Source: Brachypodius melanocephalos (lineage: Eukaryota > Chordata > Aves > Passeriformes > Pycnonotidae). From it: DNA of 64,000 nt. A model generated the notes under the pieces. That model was not told where the DNA came from. It ran no database searches and saw nothing but the letters and a program-made list of their open reading frames with translations. Position 1 is the first letter of the stretch. Every line of letters starts with the position of its first letter. Made by a program: the position numbers and the translations under genes. This document shows, piece by piece, positions 47,521 through 62,500 of the stretch. The stretch covers positions 23,166,551-23,230,550 of the forward strand of contig VZSR01000520.1 in NCBI GenBank assembly GCA_013398615.1, in the 5' to 3' direction.

Positions 47521-50500
47521 TGGAGGTCAGTTTCACTATTATTGCATTTTAATTGCAGTACTAGCTGTGGTGTATGACAGAACTGGCTGAAAAATAGAGC
47601 ATTCAAGTTCTTATATGTAAGTTTCTGACACACTAAGCAGGGCAATAGCTCTAAGAAAAGGTCAAGTCTGTCTTTAGGAGTTATGTTCTTCTTGAAAGCC
47701 AGAATATCTTTATTTAACAAAATTCAGAAGAGCAGAGCTGCCTTTCAGGACCACAAAGAAAGAGCCTTAGTGTAAGAGAACTACTTCTACTTCTTACCCT
47801 TTTATTTTACCAAAGTCATTTGATTTGTGCAGTCTTTGCATTATGGTCAAAAGATGTACTGGAAGATAGCTTCAGTACAAATTTCTAGTACAGTAATTTA
47901 GCTTTTCTCTTAAGGTTAAGAGAAAATTGCTTCCCAACACAGTCAGTTTCAAACTGTAAAACTGAAATCTTCAATAATTTTCTTCTGCACTTTTTATTGT
48001 AACTGCTTTGACTGTTATGTTTGGGAAGAACCCAAGTCATACTCACAAAACAGCTCTTAACTTGTATAAGCACATATTTAAAATACAGTTTTTAATAATT
48101 CCATTAGGTAGGGGCAGTTTAGTAGTTTAAAGAATCCAGTAATGATAATTCTGGAGAATGCATACAGAAGCTCTGAGAACATAACAAATTCTTTTTTACA
48201 GATGGAGGTCTCTGCCCTTAGAAACCTCCTCTCTGGAAACAGCTACTGGTGAAGCAATAATATGATTTCAAAACAAAGCCTAACACACTCAGAAAGTGAA
48301 AACATTTCTTGTGAGTTAGCAAACTGTGAGAATTACTGGCTTACTGTAAATATTTCAGTAGTGCTTTTTGCACTGTTTTTCAAAGTTGAATATTGGTTTT
48401 GCACTAAACACAATGCCCTTTCCCCAGCTAGATTTCTTTTCGGAACATCTGTACAAGAAATGCAGTTGATCTATTCCTTGAAAGTATCACAAGAATATGC
48501 ATAATCTAGACCATGTTATCAAAAAGTAATAATGTTAATCATCTAAGTGTTGTAATCTACTCCACAATACTGCTATAAATTTCTAATTTTGCCAAGTCAA
48601 ATAAATATGTTTACTATGGTGTTCATTGTAGTTGTTGCATGTGAGCACTGTCCCACATTTCAATAAGCAAAGACTCACTGTCAAATGCAGTTCGATATTC
48701 TAATTCCATATATTTATACATATATGTATGCTATATTTGTTAGCGAAAACAAGGCCAAAGTGTGTCAGGAAAAGAAAATTACATTTAAAGTGTTTATTGC
48801 TTCTTGTGGGAGTTCGTTTCAGGCGCTTGAAATAATCCCTCCTCAACTGTGCTTCCTGTGCAAAGAGTTTTAACCTTGTGGCTGACAACCAGCTTATGAA
48901 AAATCTGCTGCTTGGTTTTTGTCCAGATCTTGGCACTGCTCACTTGAACAAGAAGCACTCCTAGATCCCAGCTTACAGAATGTGCTTTTGCAGTAAACTG
49001 TGTAAAGATAGAAGAGTTTACTTTGGTGGCTGCATTCAAAAAATCTGTTTTCAGTCTTTACAGTGCCTATGGAGACAGGTTTATTTTGTGCCCAGCTTTA
49101 TAACTGGATCTTCAGGTCTGCTGTGTGAGCAGGCACTGGTCATTTGGGGGTTTGGGTTTTAAAAAAATTAATAAATATAATTTTTGTATTTCAAATATTC
49201 TTCTCCTTCATCTCCAAAATAGTTTTCTGGTTTAGTTGTAATAGTAGTCCTGAAGCTCTGTGTTACCTTTAAGTTTTGCATGTACTGCTCTGTCCCTGTA
49301 ACAGTGTGCATACCTCATGCTTCTTCCTTGCTAATGTAACCTGATTTATGGCCTGCAGGTTTTTGTTACATGGCCCTTTTTCCCTAGTGCTTCTGAATTT
49401 AGGAATGTGGAAGGTTGTACAAGAAGTCTCTGGTTAATCTAGAGGCAAGCAATATTAAAAATAAGCTCTCTCTTTGGTAAGCTTCTTCAGTTTATAGGTG
49501 TCACAGTGCCCTTCATATCCTCAAAGGTCCCTCAAAGGCCTGTACTTAAAGACAGGTTATGCCTGGCTCAGTGAGTCTTTTAGGTAAAATTGCAGCATTC
49601 ATTTTGCTGATAATATTTTAGGTGGCTGCGTGGACGACCAGAGGTTTGGAACTTTTCTAGTCCCTTCTCTGTTGATAAAGCTCTGACAGGAGCTGCTGGT
49701 GAGACATCATCAATGGCAGTGCCAGCTTCTGGCACACAGCTCCAGCTTCCACATCCCAGGACAGGCCATTCCTCGTTGGTATCTACCTTCCCATTTAGGT
49801 AAGTAAAGACAGCACAGTGATGAGTGTCAAGTGCTGTACCTGTTCTCAGGAAGAAAACTAGCAAATTAGCAGTCTGTCTTTAGCTGTGGAAAATTGACAG
49901 TCGATCTTTCTCTGTGCAATCTTAGAAATAGTTGCACAAACTTCAGAATACATGCACATTTTGATATTATGGCCCTTTGCTTGCTTTCCTGTTTTAATTT
50001 GAAGGGTTTAGAATATTTAGGTGGATATTTTGTGACTTAATGGTGAATTTAGCGAAAATTCTTTTCAGAATTAGACACTAAAAAATAACTATAAAAAAAT
50101 CAGAATAAAGGAAAGAAACTTCTGGAGACCAGCACTTCATTTAAATGGCCTTATTTGTATGATGCTCTCTGATGCAGATCAGATAGCAATCTTTCTAAGG
50201 CTAGAAGTAAATTTTGCTATTGATTGATGGTGTTTGCATCAATCTGAATGGAATGCAAAATATCAGGTTTTTCCCAAAACCCAAAGGTTCTACAGAGAAC
50301 AGGAACACTGCTGTCAGTCACAGTTACAGAGCCAACACAGCTGTGTGTGCACGGCTCCAGGACTAGAGCTGAACAAAGGGCAGCATTTCCCTTTCCACTT
50401 AAATGACACTCCAAAATGGAATTGCTCAATGGTTCATTCAGTGTGTTGGCTAGAGCAATCCTGTGAGGTTTAAGGTTTATAAGCGGGTACATGGGAACTT

Positions 50501-50950
50501 AGTTCAAAACTACCACAACTGCATTCTTGAGATCTGAAATAAAAGGTGTTGGGCTGGAACAACATCACATCCCTTATTTACTGACAGTGGAGACAGCTAC
50601 TCCCTCTCTTTGCTTGGATCATTCATTAGTTGTGACTCGTTGCTGACAGATGGCTCTGGCTCAGAGAAAGCCAAGCCTGGCCAGTGTTCTAGTGGTACCG
50701 AAAAGTTAGCCACAGTGTCAGTGAATTCTGTGTAGCTTCAGAGATCAGAGAAGATGTTAATATTTCTTACTGTGAATCAGTAGATTAATTGACCCATTTC
50801 TGTTTTATTTGGAAGTGGCTTAGTAACCTTATTCTGTGCAGCAGTTGCAGTTGTTTTCAGCAACATTCAGATATATTCTGCTCCTTCATACAGTCACATG
50901 TCACTGCAACACACACCATCATCAACACATATTGAATCCACCAGTGCATC

Positions 50951-50964
50951 TTTTTTTTTTTTTT
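50951..50964. repeat. Poly(T) run in intergenic region
   Basis: Fourteen T in a row. Simple homopolymer. Confidence 0.75.
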
Positions 50965-53900
50965 CCCTACAGCTATAAACCATTAGGTAGTTCAATTGCC
51001 ACTGGAATTTTAAATTCTAATTATAAACTTTGTATCTTTCCCCTTATCTGCTCATGTCTTTCCCCTTACGTAAACCAAGCAGGACTAAATTTTATATTCC
51101 TAAAATGTTATATTATTCCAGCTCCTTCTCATAACTGCATAGGTTGAATTGCTTGATTTGGTAATGGAGGAGTGATCTCTATCCTGTGATATCAGACTCA
51201 TTTGCCCAAAAGCCTCAGAACTATCCATTCCAGGCCCACCCCATCTGTTTCAGCCACCCCATCTCATGTGTGCATTCTTATTTCTGGCAATACAAAAGGG
51301 GTAGATCAAAGGCATACTGCCTAGACCTTTGAAAATGGATTTTAGCACCAGCATAGACAGGTAATATAACTCATTTACTGCTCTGAATTCTTACTTGTAT
51401 TATGCATGTAGCATTAAAATCAATGGAGGAAAATGAATGGATGAAAATTAAGTCCCAGAAGGGGTATGTAGCTTTCCTTAACAATAATTGGTGTGGATTC
51501 CTTCAGTAATTTCTGATAGGAATACAGTTCTCCATAATGTTTCCTACAGCTAAAAATCATTCCCTCACCTTTTTCTCCTTCCCCAAATAAATTTTTATCC
51601 TTCTCTACATACAGACTTTCCAAGAGTTTCACATCATACTGAAGATACGGTTTTAACAAATAATAGGATTGTTCCTGTTTCATTTTGGAGAGTAAAATTA
51701 CACAGGTCAGGTCAAATAATTTTTTGTGTGTTGGACTTAATTGAGGTGTTTAATTTATTCCCTGAAATGACTAGGACCATTTGTACATTCAGCTACAATG
51801 GCAAAGTTTCCTGGGTTCTTCCTACATCTCTAAACTGTTTATTGTATTCAATCTGATATATGTTCTCAAAAGACTTTTTAAACCATAAATCAACACATAT
51901 ATATATTTAATCTGTTTCAAGTGCAAATATCTATATTTTTATGCTTTTTCTATACCACAATATGTATCATATGAAATAGATGGAATAATGTCAACATTTT
52001 CTTCTATCTACAGATCCCTTGGGATCAGTGTCTTCCTACTTGGTTTGTTCATTCTTTCATGCAGCGTGTTCTCTGTGTTCAGAGACCTCAGATCAGGTCA
52101 CAAAACTGAAAAAAGAAACGAGTGAGAGATGATGGACACAAAATGTTGCACAGGCAAGCACACTTTTTTCATGTAGAGCTTGTGTAATAGCAAAGCTAAT
52201 ACTATTGCCAGTTTTGCTAGCACTGAAATAAACCCTCTCTTTTTATATGTCAAAGAGGTGAAACACTGCTGGTGCAATCTTTTCTTTAGCTTCCCTTCCC
52301 GCTATGTTCCAGTCATCCTGGAGGATGTTTTTTGCTTCATTTTCTGAGGATTGTTGACAGCTAAACTGCTGAGCTCCAGCTGGGATGTAAATTTGCCCTT
52401 GAACTGGAACATGAGTCCATTCCCACAGATAACTAATTGGCCATGGGCCTCATTCAGATATAGTTTGATTTGGTAACTCACAAGGAAAAAACCTACTCCT
52501 AAATGTTATAGTCTGTCAAGCTGCAGTGCTGAGGATATTTTTGTCATTCCAGAGAGAAAAGCTTTGGCTAGCCAGCCTTCCCTCGCTGTAATCATACTTT
52601 GATGAGCTCTTTGAAAGCAAGCAGTGTGAAGATAAACACTACAAGAGAGGGAGGGTAACTATATAAATCAAGCTTCTGTAGGTTTTATACCTCTGTCAGG
52701 CTGGAAATCACCTTTATCGTACGAGGGATAAGTGATACTTGGAAGGAGAATAGGGAGGAAAAACCCTCACGTCATGCTGTGAGACTGTTCTGAAATTCTT
52801 ACAGGGAAATTGTACAAGCCTTTACTGACCACATCACCAGCTTTCTGATGTTTCTGCAGATCACACTTCTCCCAGGGAAGGCATCTGTCTGTCAACCCTG
52901 CCTTGCACAGGACAAGGAACAGCACTGTTGTTACCAGCCCAGGGCTCTCAGGGAGGAGAATGGGGCCATACTTTCTCCTCACCAGAAAAGTTGAATTTGT
53001 GCCTGCTCAGGGCCCAATGTGAAAACAGGTGAACCTAAAAGAGGCCACTCTACTGCAGAGCCAGTTTAAGGGGTTTTTTAATGATAATACGTCTTGCTTA
53101 TCGGTTAGAGTTAATTTTCTGTCCTTTTCTAATCTTTCCCTCTCAATTCACTACAATATCAATGATCAAAAGTCCAGTCCCTATACTGTAGGTTAAGATC
53201 CTGCTTAGTCAAACAGTCAGTGAAAACTTCATGAAATCTAATGTTTTCTATTTGTGGCAGTCAAATGATGAACAGCAAATCAAACAGTGGTATTTTCCAA
53301 ATTGCTTTTCCTCCTTTAGGTGTCATTAGTAATTTGTTCTGCTATTCTCCTGGCCTGGCCTCCCTGTGTGCAGTCTCTGGTCAGGATCTGGGCTTCAAGT
53401 GCCAAGCTCACCTGTATCCGAGCCAGGCTCCAGTGTCCCAGCAGAGACAAGGATTTAGCCCCAAAATACTTGCAGTGATACCTCAGAGGAAACAACTAGT
53501 TCCTTTCCCAAACCCACAGAAATATTTGTACAGCTAAAGTTCCTGAAGCAAAAACACATCACATTTAGAAGAATCCTTTGGCACAACATGACCTTGCTTT
53601 CTGTTACCTATTTCTGATAAACACACATTTTGGGAACAAAAACAGTGCTAAGAAAATAAGTGCAACTCTGGCTACAGAAAGGATGAGATCTGGACTGCAT
53701 TCTTTGGAAATTTTCACAGTCAAATATTAAGGACAAATGTCTCTATAATTTAGTTAATATGCCACATTTTGAAGCTGTTCTTATATATATATTTACTTTT
53801 TCTACAATGACTATAGAAAATCTAAGGAACCTTTAAGTATATTCGCTGAAAGGCAATTTTCATTGTCCAGTGTGATAAGGATTGGTAACTGATGTGGTTT

Positions 53901-56900
53901 CAGCTGTCTTATAGAAGGAAAATGGAGAACAAGGCCATTCCCAAGGTATCAAGGTGTAGAGATCACACAGGCACCACTGTGTGAAGCGGGAGGGATCATA
54001 AAAAACTCCAGCACAAGACCAAGGGGGAGAGTCTCCCCTGAAATGAAAGTAAAGGAGAGAAAGTAATCCTACCAGTCAGCAAACCTACAGAGATAGTACA
54101 CAGGCACCCATGCCCTTCCCACAACAGCCATGAGTAGGGGACCAAGGAATAACAGTGGGCTCCATCCTAGGGGTGGTCCCAGGATAGAGACCTTCTCTCT
54201 CCCTTCCTTCTCTCTCCTTCACAGGAGGATGGCCAGGGGAAGAGCAAGCATCAGTTACCAAATAGAGCCACGAGGGAAGCTCCACCGTCTAAAATGACAC
54301 CCTGCTGAGCCAGGTATGAGAGTGGGTCCCCACTGGCATTCTTCACGAGAAGATTCATTTTCCAAGGAACTAGTGAATAAATTAACATATTTAAGCACAG
54401 TACCAAATACCAGGAAAAGACAAATGCTGCCTATACAAAAAATATTTGTTGTCAAGTTAAGCACAAAGAAAATGCAGTTCAAGTGACTGCAGGTGCCTCT
54501 GAAATCTTGCACAGTTTGATGCCAGAGCTCCACTTCCACCCTATAAAACTTTGTGGGTGTACAAAATAAAGGTGGAGATGAAAATCATTAGGTTGATCCT
54601 ACAGTTGTTTTATTGGAAAGCCCAGATTTAAAAGGAAACAATGTCTCAACCACGTCCACATATCAGACAAAAGTTGGATATAAACTGAAGTAATCTTTCA
54701 TGCAAATACCACTACGGCTGTTTTAAAGAAAGCACACCAAAACATCAGTTTATGCCAGTGGACTGCCTTGCAATGCACACAATCTGGTTCACAAGTCTTT
54801 TGAAGACTTGGTCCTCCTACAAGGATGCACAACTCTGTGAGGATCAAATTCTTGTAAAATAATGAAAGACCAACAGGCAAAGAATATTTAACTGCAGCAT
54901 CTTATGCTGTTTTGTGTGTTCTTTTGTTCATCCCCAAATTCATCAAAACCCATAAGAAACATCAACACTTTATTTACTTTACAATGGCAGACCTGCAATA
55001 TATATTTCCACACACACATTCCATTATTAAATACAGAACATGGTTTTAAGAATCTTAACATGTTCCGTATCACAGTTATAATTAGACGAACGTGTTGCCT
55101 TCCTTATGAAGTGTTTTTATTTCATTACACGTTTGAAAGATCACCACACCTAAATTTTAGAAGTCAGCAGTCAGTTGTTTGAAACAGGAAGAACTGACAT
55201 GATGATGTGAATTAAAATAAATTATTACTCATCAAATTACATCAAGTTATTTTGCTTGCTACTCACTTTAAACCTGACTGGTAAGTGAGTATTATGGGCT
55301 ATATTTTTAATGGAATGCAATTAACTTGAAATAGATTTTTTTATTATTATTTTAATACAAGTGTTTTTCATAACTCAGTGTTCCTTTTTCCTTTCCCCAC
55401 TGCAATCAAAATGTAACTGTCTGAAAGTTCATCTGGCAGCGGAAATGTTATTTCCACTTTGCCTACAGATACAGTCGCTTCTCAGGGGCTGGCTCATAGC
55501 AGAGGCTTTTGTAGACAGTCTTTAAACTTTGCCATTTCAGAGGCAAGCACTTTTGATCAAAGGATGAATAAAAAAAAGGCCTCAGGAGATTCCTTCTCGG
55601 CCAACTACCTCCAAAGGGTCCTCTCGGGTTATGAGTTCTCTGAATCCCAAAACTACCTATAGTTTTTATTTTTATCTTCTAAATTTCTAGACCTGTAGAC
55701 TAAAAGCAACTACAAACCTTCCTTGTAGATTAAGAATACTTCATCTTGTTTCACACTACCTTTGAGGGAAGGGGAGTCATGGATGGAAGCCAGAGCTGTA
55801 GCATAAACACCCAATTGATCAGGACATCTCTCTCCATAGGACAGTGTTGTCCCACGGACCACAAAAGAGGTTATGTTTGTAAGAAAAATGCATTGTTTTG
55901 AGAGCTGTGGATGCAGAACAGAACCCAGAGAGCAGCAGACATCTCGTGTGACGGTGCAAAGAGCAAAGGGAACCACAGCACCACAGTCACCCGTGTGAAC
56001 ACTGCCCTTTTTTAGGCATGAGGCAACAGCACTGGGACAATGGGGGAATGGGAATGAAGGAGAGGGCCATATGCACGGTGGGAAAGAAACATCCAAGAGG
56101 AGTAAACAGCCACTGTTTGAGTTAGAATAGCTCTTAACTGGAAACTCTAAAGGAAAAGATGTAAAAGAAAGAACTGGCACGCACGCATACCGAATTATCC
56201 TTGTAGAAGGAAAGTTTTTCCTACTTCAAGAGAAAAGGGCCCTATTTTACTGAAATGAAATACTGGCTACTTAATAGGACTTAACAAAAAAAAGAAAAAA
56301 GGATCTGAGAACAATGTATCTATTATAGCCTTGTTTTCCAGCAGATGTTTTGAGGTGACACAGAACAGTTTAGTGGCTGGGTGTTCTGTTTGAAAGACCA
56401 TGCTGTGAGTCGTTCCGGAACAGAGCTATTTTGGCTATACAGGACTTTTAAATTACCATTTTGAAAGTGTACTTAAGCTGGTAAGTCACGTGTAGCTAAA
56501 GACTTTTGTTTGAGGAATAGGGGCAGGAGGCCAAGAAAGGTATCTCCAAAAGGAAAATAGGCTTTATCAAATCAGAGTGTACAAAAAGTACTAATCTTAT
56601 TCTGCTTTTTTAACATATAACTCTGAAGCCTTAGTAAAATAGCATATTTTACTTGAATTCAAAACTAACGCTTCTAGCACGTAGAAAAAGAGCTTTTGCC
56701 TTGCAAAATATTTTTGCAACAATCAGGTGTCTGAATGCACTTCCCAAAGAATGAGCACATGTAGTGAATAGTGATGCTATAAACTATGTCTGACCTTTAA
56801 ACAACTTTCATTTTGAAACTGGTCTTCGCTGGAGAAATGGCACTATTCACAATGAAAAAAAGTTAAACAGGATCACTCAGCATGAACTTACCTTTCAGAA

Positions 56901-58447
56901 GTTTGAATTAATGAACTGTTATTTAAGTGAAAGAAATCCGAGAAATTCCCCAATCTCATTAGTTCTTCCTGCATGACATAGGCCTGGGAGTGGTTACAGG
57001 GCCAGGTACCTGCACAGTGCTCAGACTGTGGCAGTCGGCGTCCAAGTCCTACCCAGAGCTTCTGTAGGTTTGTGGGCTTCAAAGCACTTTATTTATGGCA
57101 CTCTTCAGAGCCACCATAAATGTATTGCTGGCAAGCCTCTGTTCTTGACTGGCAACTTTCACATCAATATGACTGAACTATTTTCAGAGCTGTTCTTGCC
57201 CATCACTGCCTGAAAAATCCTTGCCCAAGAAACCTTGTCTTAATGCTGTTCCACCATCAATGCTTTTATAGAAAAAGATTAAAAGAGCATAACTTCAAAT
57301 CTCTCTCCAGCACCAGCAGCAGTGAAATATTCAAATACATATGCTATAATTTAAAATTAAGATATATATTTATGGAAAAAAATTATTATGGCTGGCACTG
57401 TTTACTGTTGTACTATCACTTCTGTCTGCAGCAACATCTTGGAAAAGAGCACTTTCTTTCAGAGGTCAAACACACAAAGCTGTTTAAGGTTCAAGCAGTG
57501 CCCTTATGAAAAGACACGTATCCATGAGCTGTAGAGCTATCTCTGAAGGCACTCAGTGTATCCAAAGTCCTGAGCTAATTGCCATGAGCTTTTAAACACA
57601 TCATGTTTCTAGTAAGTCCAAACATTTGAGAAAAATCAGCTGAGCTAAATCTATTTAAAATCCCAGAGATTGCAACCACAATGAAAATTGCAGGAGAGAG
57701 AGAGTTTTCTCCAGTTCTTGTCTGAGGGGTGAAGCAGTGCTGACACAAACAGGACATTGTCCAGCTGCATGTGCCCATGTGGTGTCCATGCTCCTGAGGA
57801 AGCTCCACTTCCAGCAGCCTCTTTGGTAAGCAAGCACTGCAACAAGCTGACACACACAGCCACAATATTCTGCCATTAAGTCAGCTAGAAACAACACAAA
57901 TGCTTGAATTATTGCATCAGTTAAACCTTTGATAGTCAGCTTAATTGTTTCCATCAATAACGGAGAAATCACAGACACCACCACTACCAAACTGTTGGTA
58001 TCTATGCAAAGAGGTCACGAAGAAAATTTTAACAACCTTAAATGCTTAGTAATAACAAAGAACACTTAAAACTGTTTTCAGCCAAGTCTGTTGCAGGTTT
58101 GGGTTCATTGTGCCCAGGTATCAGGTATTCTAAAGGCTTGTGAGCTGAGAAATATTTGCAAATTACTTTGATTTTACTAAAACATGCATGCTTTATAAAA
58201 AATCACATTTTTCAAAAGGGCTCTTTATTATCTTAATTCTACTGCAAGTGAAATCAGAAAAACACAGGCAGCAGCCATATTATAGAGACCAGACATCCAT
58301 CCAGTCCAGCACCTCCAGCCGGGTCAGTACTGGCAGTTTCAGAGATAAAACATTTCCGGAGCCCAGAACTTGCTTCTAATGCAGGTCCACATCCACTGCT
58401 GACTGGTGGCAAAAAATTAATCCAAGCTACCTGTATTTCATAAGACA

Positions 58448-58500
58448 TACTCAGTGATCTTAGAGGTCTTTTCCAGCCTTAGAGGTTCTATATTTCATAG
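58448..58500 (+). mobile_element. CR1-like 3' tail fragment
   Basis: TCAGTGATCTTAGAGGTCTT followed by TTCCAGCCTTAGAGGTTCTA resembles the final 50 bases of a sense CR1. Upstream sequence is not clearly CR1, so this is either a very short 5'-truncated copy or an old one. Confidence 0.6.
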
Positions 58501-59147
58501 CCAAAAACTCTTGTCATTATGATTACTCTGAACATTTGATCTCATTGTCATTTTGCAGAGAAGACAGCTGTGTCCTAGCTTGCTTGATTTTTTTTTATCA
58601 CAAGTTTAATGGTAGCAGTCAAACTACAGTCCAGCTTAAGTCCTTCTTGAAAATTTGTAACATATCTGCATAAAACACAGAGTTATTTTTTCCAAGGAAA
58701 ACTACAACACCAACTTCAAATTCAGAGCTATGCATTTGCAAACACTGAGGGCAGCACAACAAAAATCTCTGCCCATGAGACAAGGTAGTGGGAGATCAAC
58801 ACTGCAATATCCCAATCACCTCTCTTATTTCCTCACAGTTGAATAAAAGAACAGAAATAATATGAGTCTTCTAAAAATCAAATGCATTGGCATTTGTCAT
58901 CAATTTCCCATAGCTTACAGGAAACAACCCCAGAATTTAAAAGGATGCTGCCTCTGCTAATGGGTCACTTAGGTATTGTTCACAACCATAACAGTCAGAA
59001 AAAAATACACTATTTAAATGCAAGGAAATTCTTAGTGTCTTTATCTCCTTGAAAGTGCAAACTGTATATGGTTACTGATTCCAAATGTGACTTTTATTAT
59101 TTCAGCTCTTATCATGCTGCTTTTAGGAAACTAAAATCCTAGCTTAA

Positions 59148-59560
59148 AAATTATCTAGTTCCAAACACCCTGGCATGGGTGGGAACATCTTTCTCCAGAC
59201 CAGATTTCTCAGAACCTTGAACACTTCTAAGAATGGGACATTCACAACTTCTCTGGGCAACCCATTTCAGTGCCTCACCACCATCATATAGAAGAACTTT
59301 TTCCAAATATCTAATCTAAGCCTACCCTCTTTTGGTTTGTTCTTGTCCTGTCTCCTGTCACTATCTGCTCTTGTAAAAAGTCCTTCTCCAGAATTCTTGT
59401 AGGCACCTTCAGGTACTGGAAGGCTAAAATTAGGTCACTCCAAGGCCTCCTCTGAGGCTGGACAGCCCCAACCCTTTAGCATTTCCTTACAGGGGACGTG
59501 CTCCCTCCCTCTTATCATCTTGTGACCTCTGGACTCACTCCAGCAGGCCCATGTCTTGAA
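59148..59560 (-). mobile_element. CR1 LINE 3' portion, minus strand
   Basis: On the + strand the order is ATCTAGTTCCAAACACCCTG, CAGTGCCTCACCACCATCAT, TCCTGTCACTATCTGCTCTT, TTCAGGTACTGGAAGGCTAA and CTCCAGCAGGCCCATGTCTT. This is the reverse complement of the CR1 3' end, in the same order as the copy in intron 1. It lacks the extreme 3' tail and is 5'-truncated. No coding capacity remains. Confidence 0.88.
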
Positions 59561-62500
59561 GTACTAGAATTAGTTCCCTATTAATGCTAATGCTATCACC
59601 CATTGCTGACTTGCTAATTTTCTCCAGACAAATGACTCTACCAAGTTCTCTTGTCTCTTTTCTCACTTGCCAAACATTTTTCAACTATTTTCTTTCTCGC
59701 TCACTTGTGACAATGAATGCCACTTGGCATTCACTAGAATAATATTTTAAAAAATCAGCATCCTTGTAAGGGAATATTTATTTTTATTTAGATCTCTACT
59801 AGTACCTTAATTCAATCACATGAAATAAGAACCATCAGATATGGCAATCTTAAAATACATCCTCTGCCTTTAAACACCTCTCTCAGGCAAGGCTAAAGAT
59901 GCATTTTTCTGCCCCTCTTCTTTGCACAGTCACCCATAGAGATGCCCAACTCTCAGGCAAGGAGACTAGTCCATGGCACACCAACTTAATCTGTTTCAAT
60001 TAAACTTTCACTACAGTTAAAGCACAGATGGTTGGAGACTCTTTGAAGAGTGTTACATGCTGGGAGGGCAAGAGTTTTTTTTAATTTCTAAGGCCTGAAA
60101 ATCAGTAACATAATGAGGCCATGAAGAAGGAAAGGCCAAGGGAACACTTTGAATTTTTTTCCTTCCCAAAACCACTTAAATATTGAAAAGTGGTTCACTT
60201 TGATGTTACACTTTAAAACCTTAAATATAAGAAGGTAAAATTCTAGTGGTAAAAACTGTTTTGTTTCTTCCTGGTCCCCAAGCAATCCTGCCCTTAACTT
60301 AAAGTTGGGATAATATTCACAAATTCTAAATCAGAAGATAAAAGTTCACAGTGTAGACTGAAAACTAATAGTCAAAAATAACTCATGGAAACCAATTATT
60401 TGACATTTCTACAGAATTTCCAGAATTTCTAAATAGTGCCACAAAATGAAGTGTCTGATTACTGTACTACCCGTGGCTTTGTTCACGAGCTTTCCAGAGC
60501 ATTTTACACATGTGGAAACTGTTCTATCAACAAAGGCATTTTAACCACAACTGCTTAACCATTATCAGTGAAGAGGGAGTCTACTCAACACTACTGATAG
60601 TTGCCAAAGCTAACAGATTAGGCCAATGTACTCATCTGGAAGTCCCATATTGAGCTATTTTGGAGATAAAATGAGCCAAAACAGAAAGGGTTCAAACAGT
60701 GAGTTAATCTTATTTTTCTGAAGTAGGAAAATTTCCCAAATGCCTTTTCTAATTTATCTCAATATTCTTAAAATAGAATAGACCCTTAGTGAAAGATTAC
60801 AGATGTACCAGATTAATTATTTTGGTAATTGAAGTCAGTGAATTTGACAAGCAAAAAGATATTTTTAAACATGGAAGTAAAGTCAGTCCCTGAAAGGTGA
60901 ATGTGGAATAAAAACAAAAGAAAAATTATTTATAAAAATAAAACACTATCCACAGAAATTTTCCATACCTACTACCCCAAACCACAGGAGAGAGAAAATA
61001 AGATTAATTTCTTAGCACGTAAGCAAGTAGAAATATTACAAGAATCAGGTACTCTCTCCCTCCAATTAGCCAAGACTCTGAGTTTACAGAAAATTCAGGC
61101 TGGTAAAAGGGGAGAAATGAAAGGACCTTAAGTTTCAGGGGAGGAAACCGAGATGAGGAAATCTCTGGTGAGGAGAGAGTATGGCACCATTCTCCTCACT
61201 GAGATTGATCTCTTCTCTTCCAGAGGTCTTTGGCCTCTGACTTTTTTTGCCCACCTGCCCCTACCCCGTGGCAGGGAAGATTAAGCTCAAAGTACAGAAC
61301 AAATAATCACAGAGGTGACAAATAAGGAAAGGTAAAAGGTGGGCAGAACAAATCTGGGAAGAAATTCAAATGGAGAAATAAAGATCTGGGCACTAAAGAA
61401 AAAAAGGAATTGTTTAACTAATGGGCGTCAGAAAGATCCTCTCCGTAACACCTGGCAAAGAGATGTTAAATTTAAATCATTCTTAAAATAAAGTTAAAGA
61501 TTTTTGGGGACTAAATCTAGGGGGGGGAAAGTAGTTACTAGATGTTGTGCAAACCAGGTAGCAATCCTAAATTTGATTTGAAAATATCAAGTAGTATTTA
61601 TTACAGTAAAGGAAGGAATATTGCTCAGCATTTGCTGGAGGGCCAGTTGTTATTGAGACTGTCAGGTGAGAAGCATTCTTCAAAACTTGTTTGAAAATTA
61701 TTAATAATTATTATTAATAATCTAATAAAAATAATAATCTTGGATCAATGTAACTGAAAAATAAAATTGGTCACTGAGAAATAAGACAGAAATCAAATAA
61801 ATTAACAGCTCAGTGAAATAAGGATAGAGAGCTATCTAAAATTTTCCTGAAAGATGATGATCAGTTTATCCTCGAGCCTGTCTGTGAGAGTGTTATCTCC
61901 TCACAGGAGTTCTACTTCTCAAAACAGCCAGAGGATGAGCAACATTATGCATAAGAAGCAGAGTTTTCCCACACCGACACTTTTAGCATTCCCAGCTTCA
62001 AAGTCACTTTGAGAGAAGCTATTCCCTCCTCTTATTGTTTTAACACTTTCATCCCAACAGCATCCTAAAAATGCTCAATTTTCTGTTAAGGCTTGGTTAG
62101 CATAACAGTGGCAGTGAATTTTTAATAACACTCACAGTGAACATTGCAACCACTGTCAGTGAAGCTACTTGACATTATGAGAGATATTAAAGCCAGAATA
62201 TTATAAAAACCCCAAACCTTTATTTACGCAAGTTTATTGCCTTTGATCCTGAAGTTCTTTCATGAGCTAGTTACGATGTTGATAAACATACTGGGGAAGA
62301 TATGAGAAGAAAAGGGGATTTACATAACAACCCTTCCAGTGCTGTCAGGGGGAAGTATTCCTGTGTATAGACATATTGATACACAGGAAAATCCAATGTT
62401 TCCACACTGCTTCGGTTTCCAGATAAACCCTGTTGCAGATGTTACTCAACAAACTCTGCATAACACTGTCTTTTTTCTTCAAGTTTGTTTGCAGTTTTTC

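Larger units (their letters stand above)
47521..59147. other. Intergenic region downstream of SCFD1
   Basis: 11.6 kb with no exon that I can support. There are extra AATAAA signals at 48600 and 49170, a poly(T) run at 50951-50964, and a CR1-like 3' tail at about 58448-58500. The longest open frame is 156 codons on the minus strand (55710-56180). It has no recognisable domain, looks compositionally random, and lies in a stretch (about 52-58 kb) that is less AT-rich and so has fewer chance stops. A non-coding RNA cannot be excluded. Confidence 0.5.

Noticed and set aside
57575..57990. Three overlapping minus-strand frames
   Set aside because: Different frames of the same non-coding stretch; none shows a domain, a start context or splice sites.
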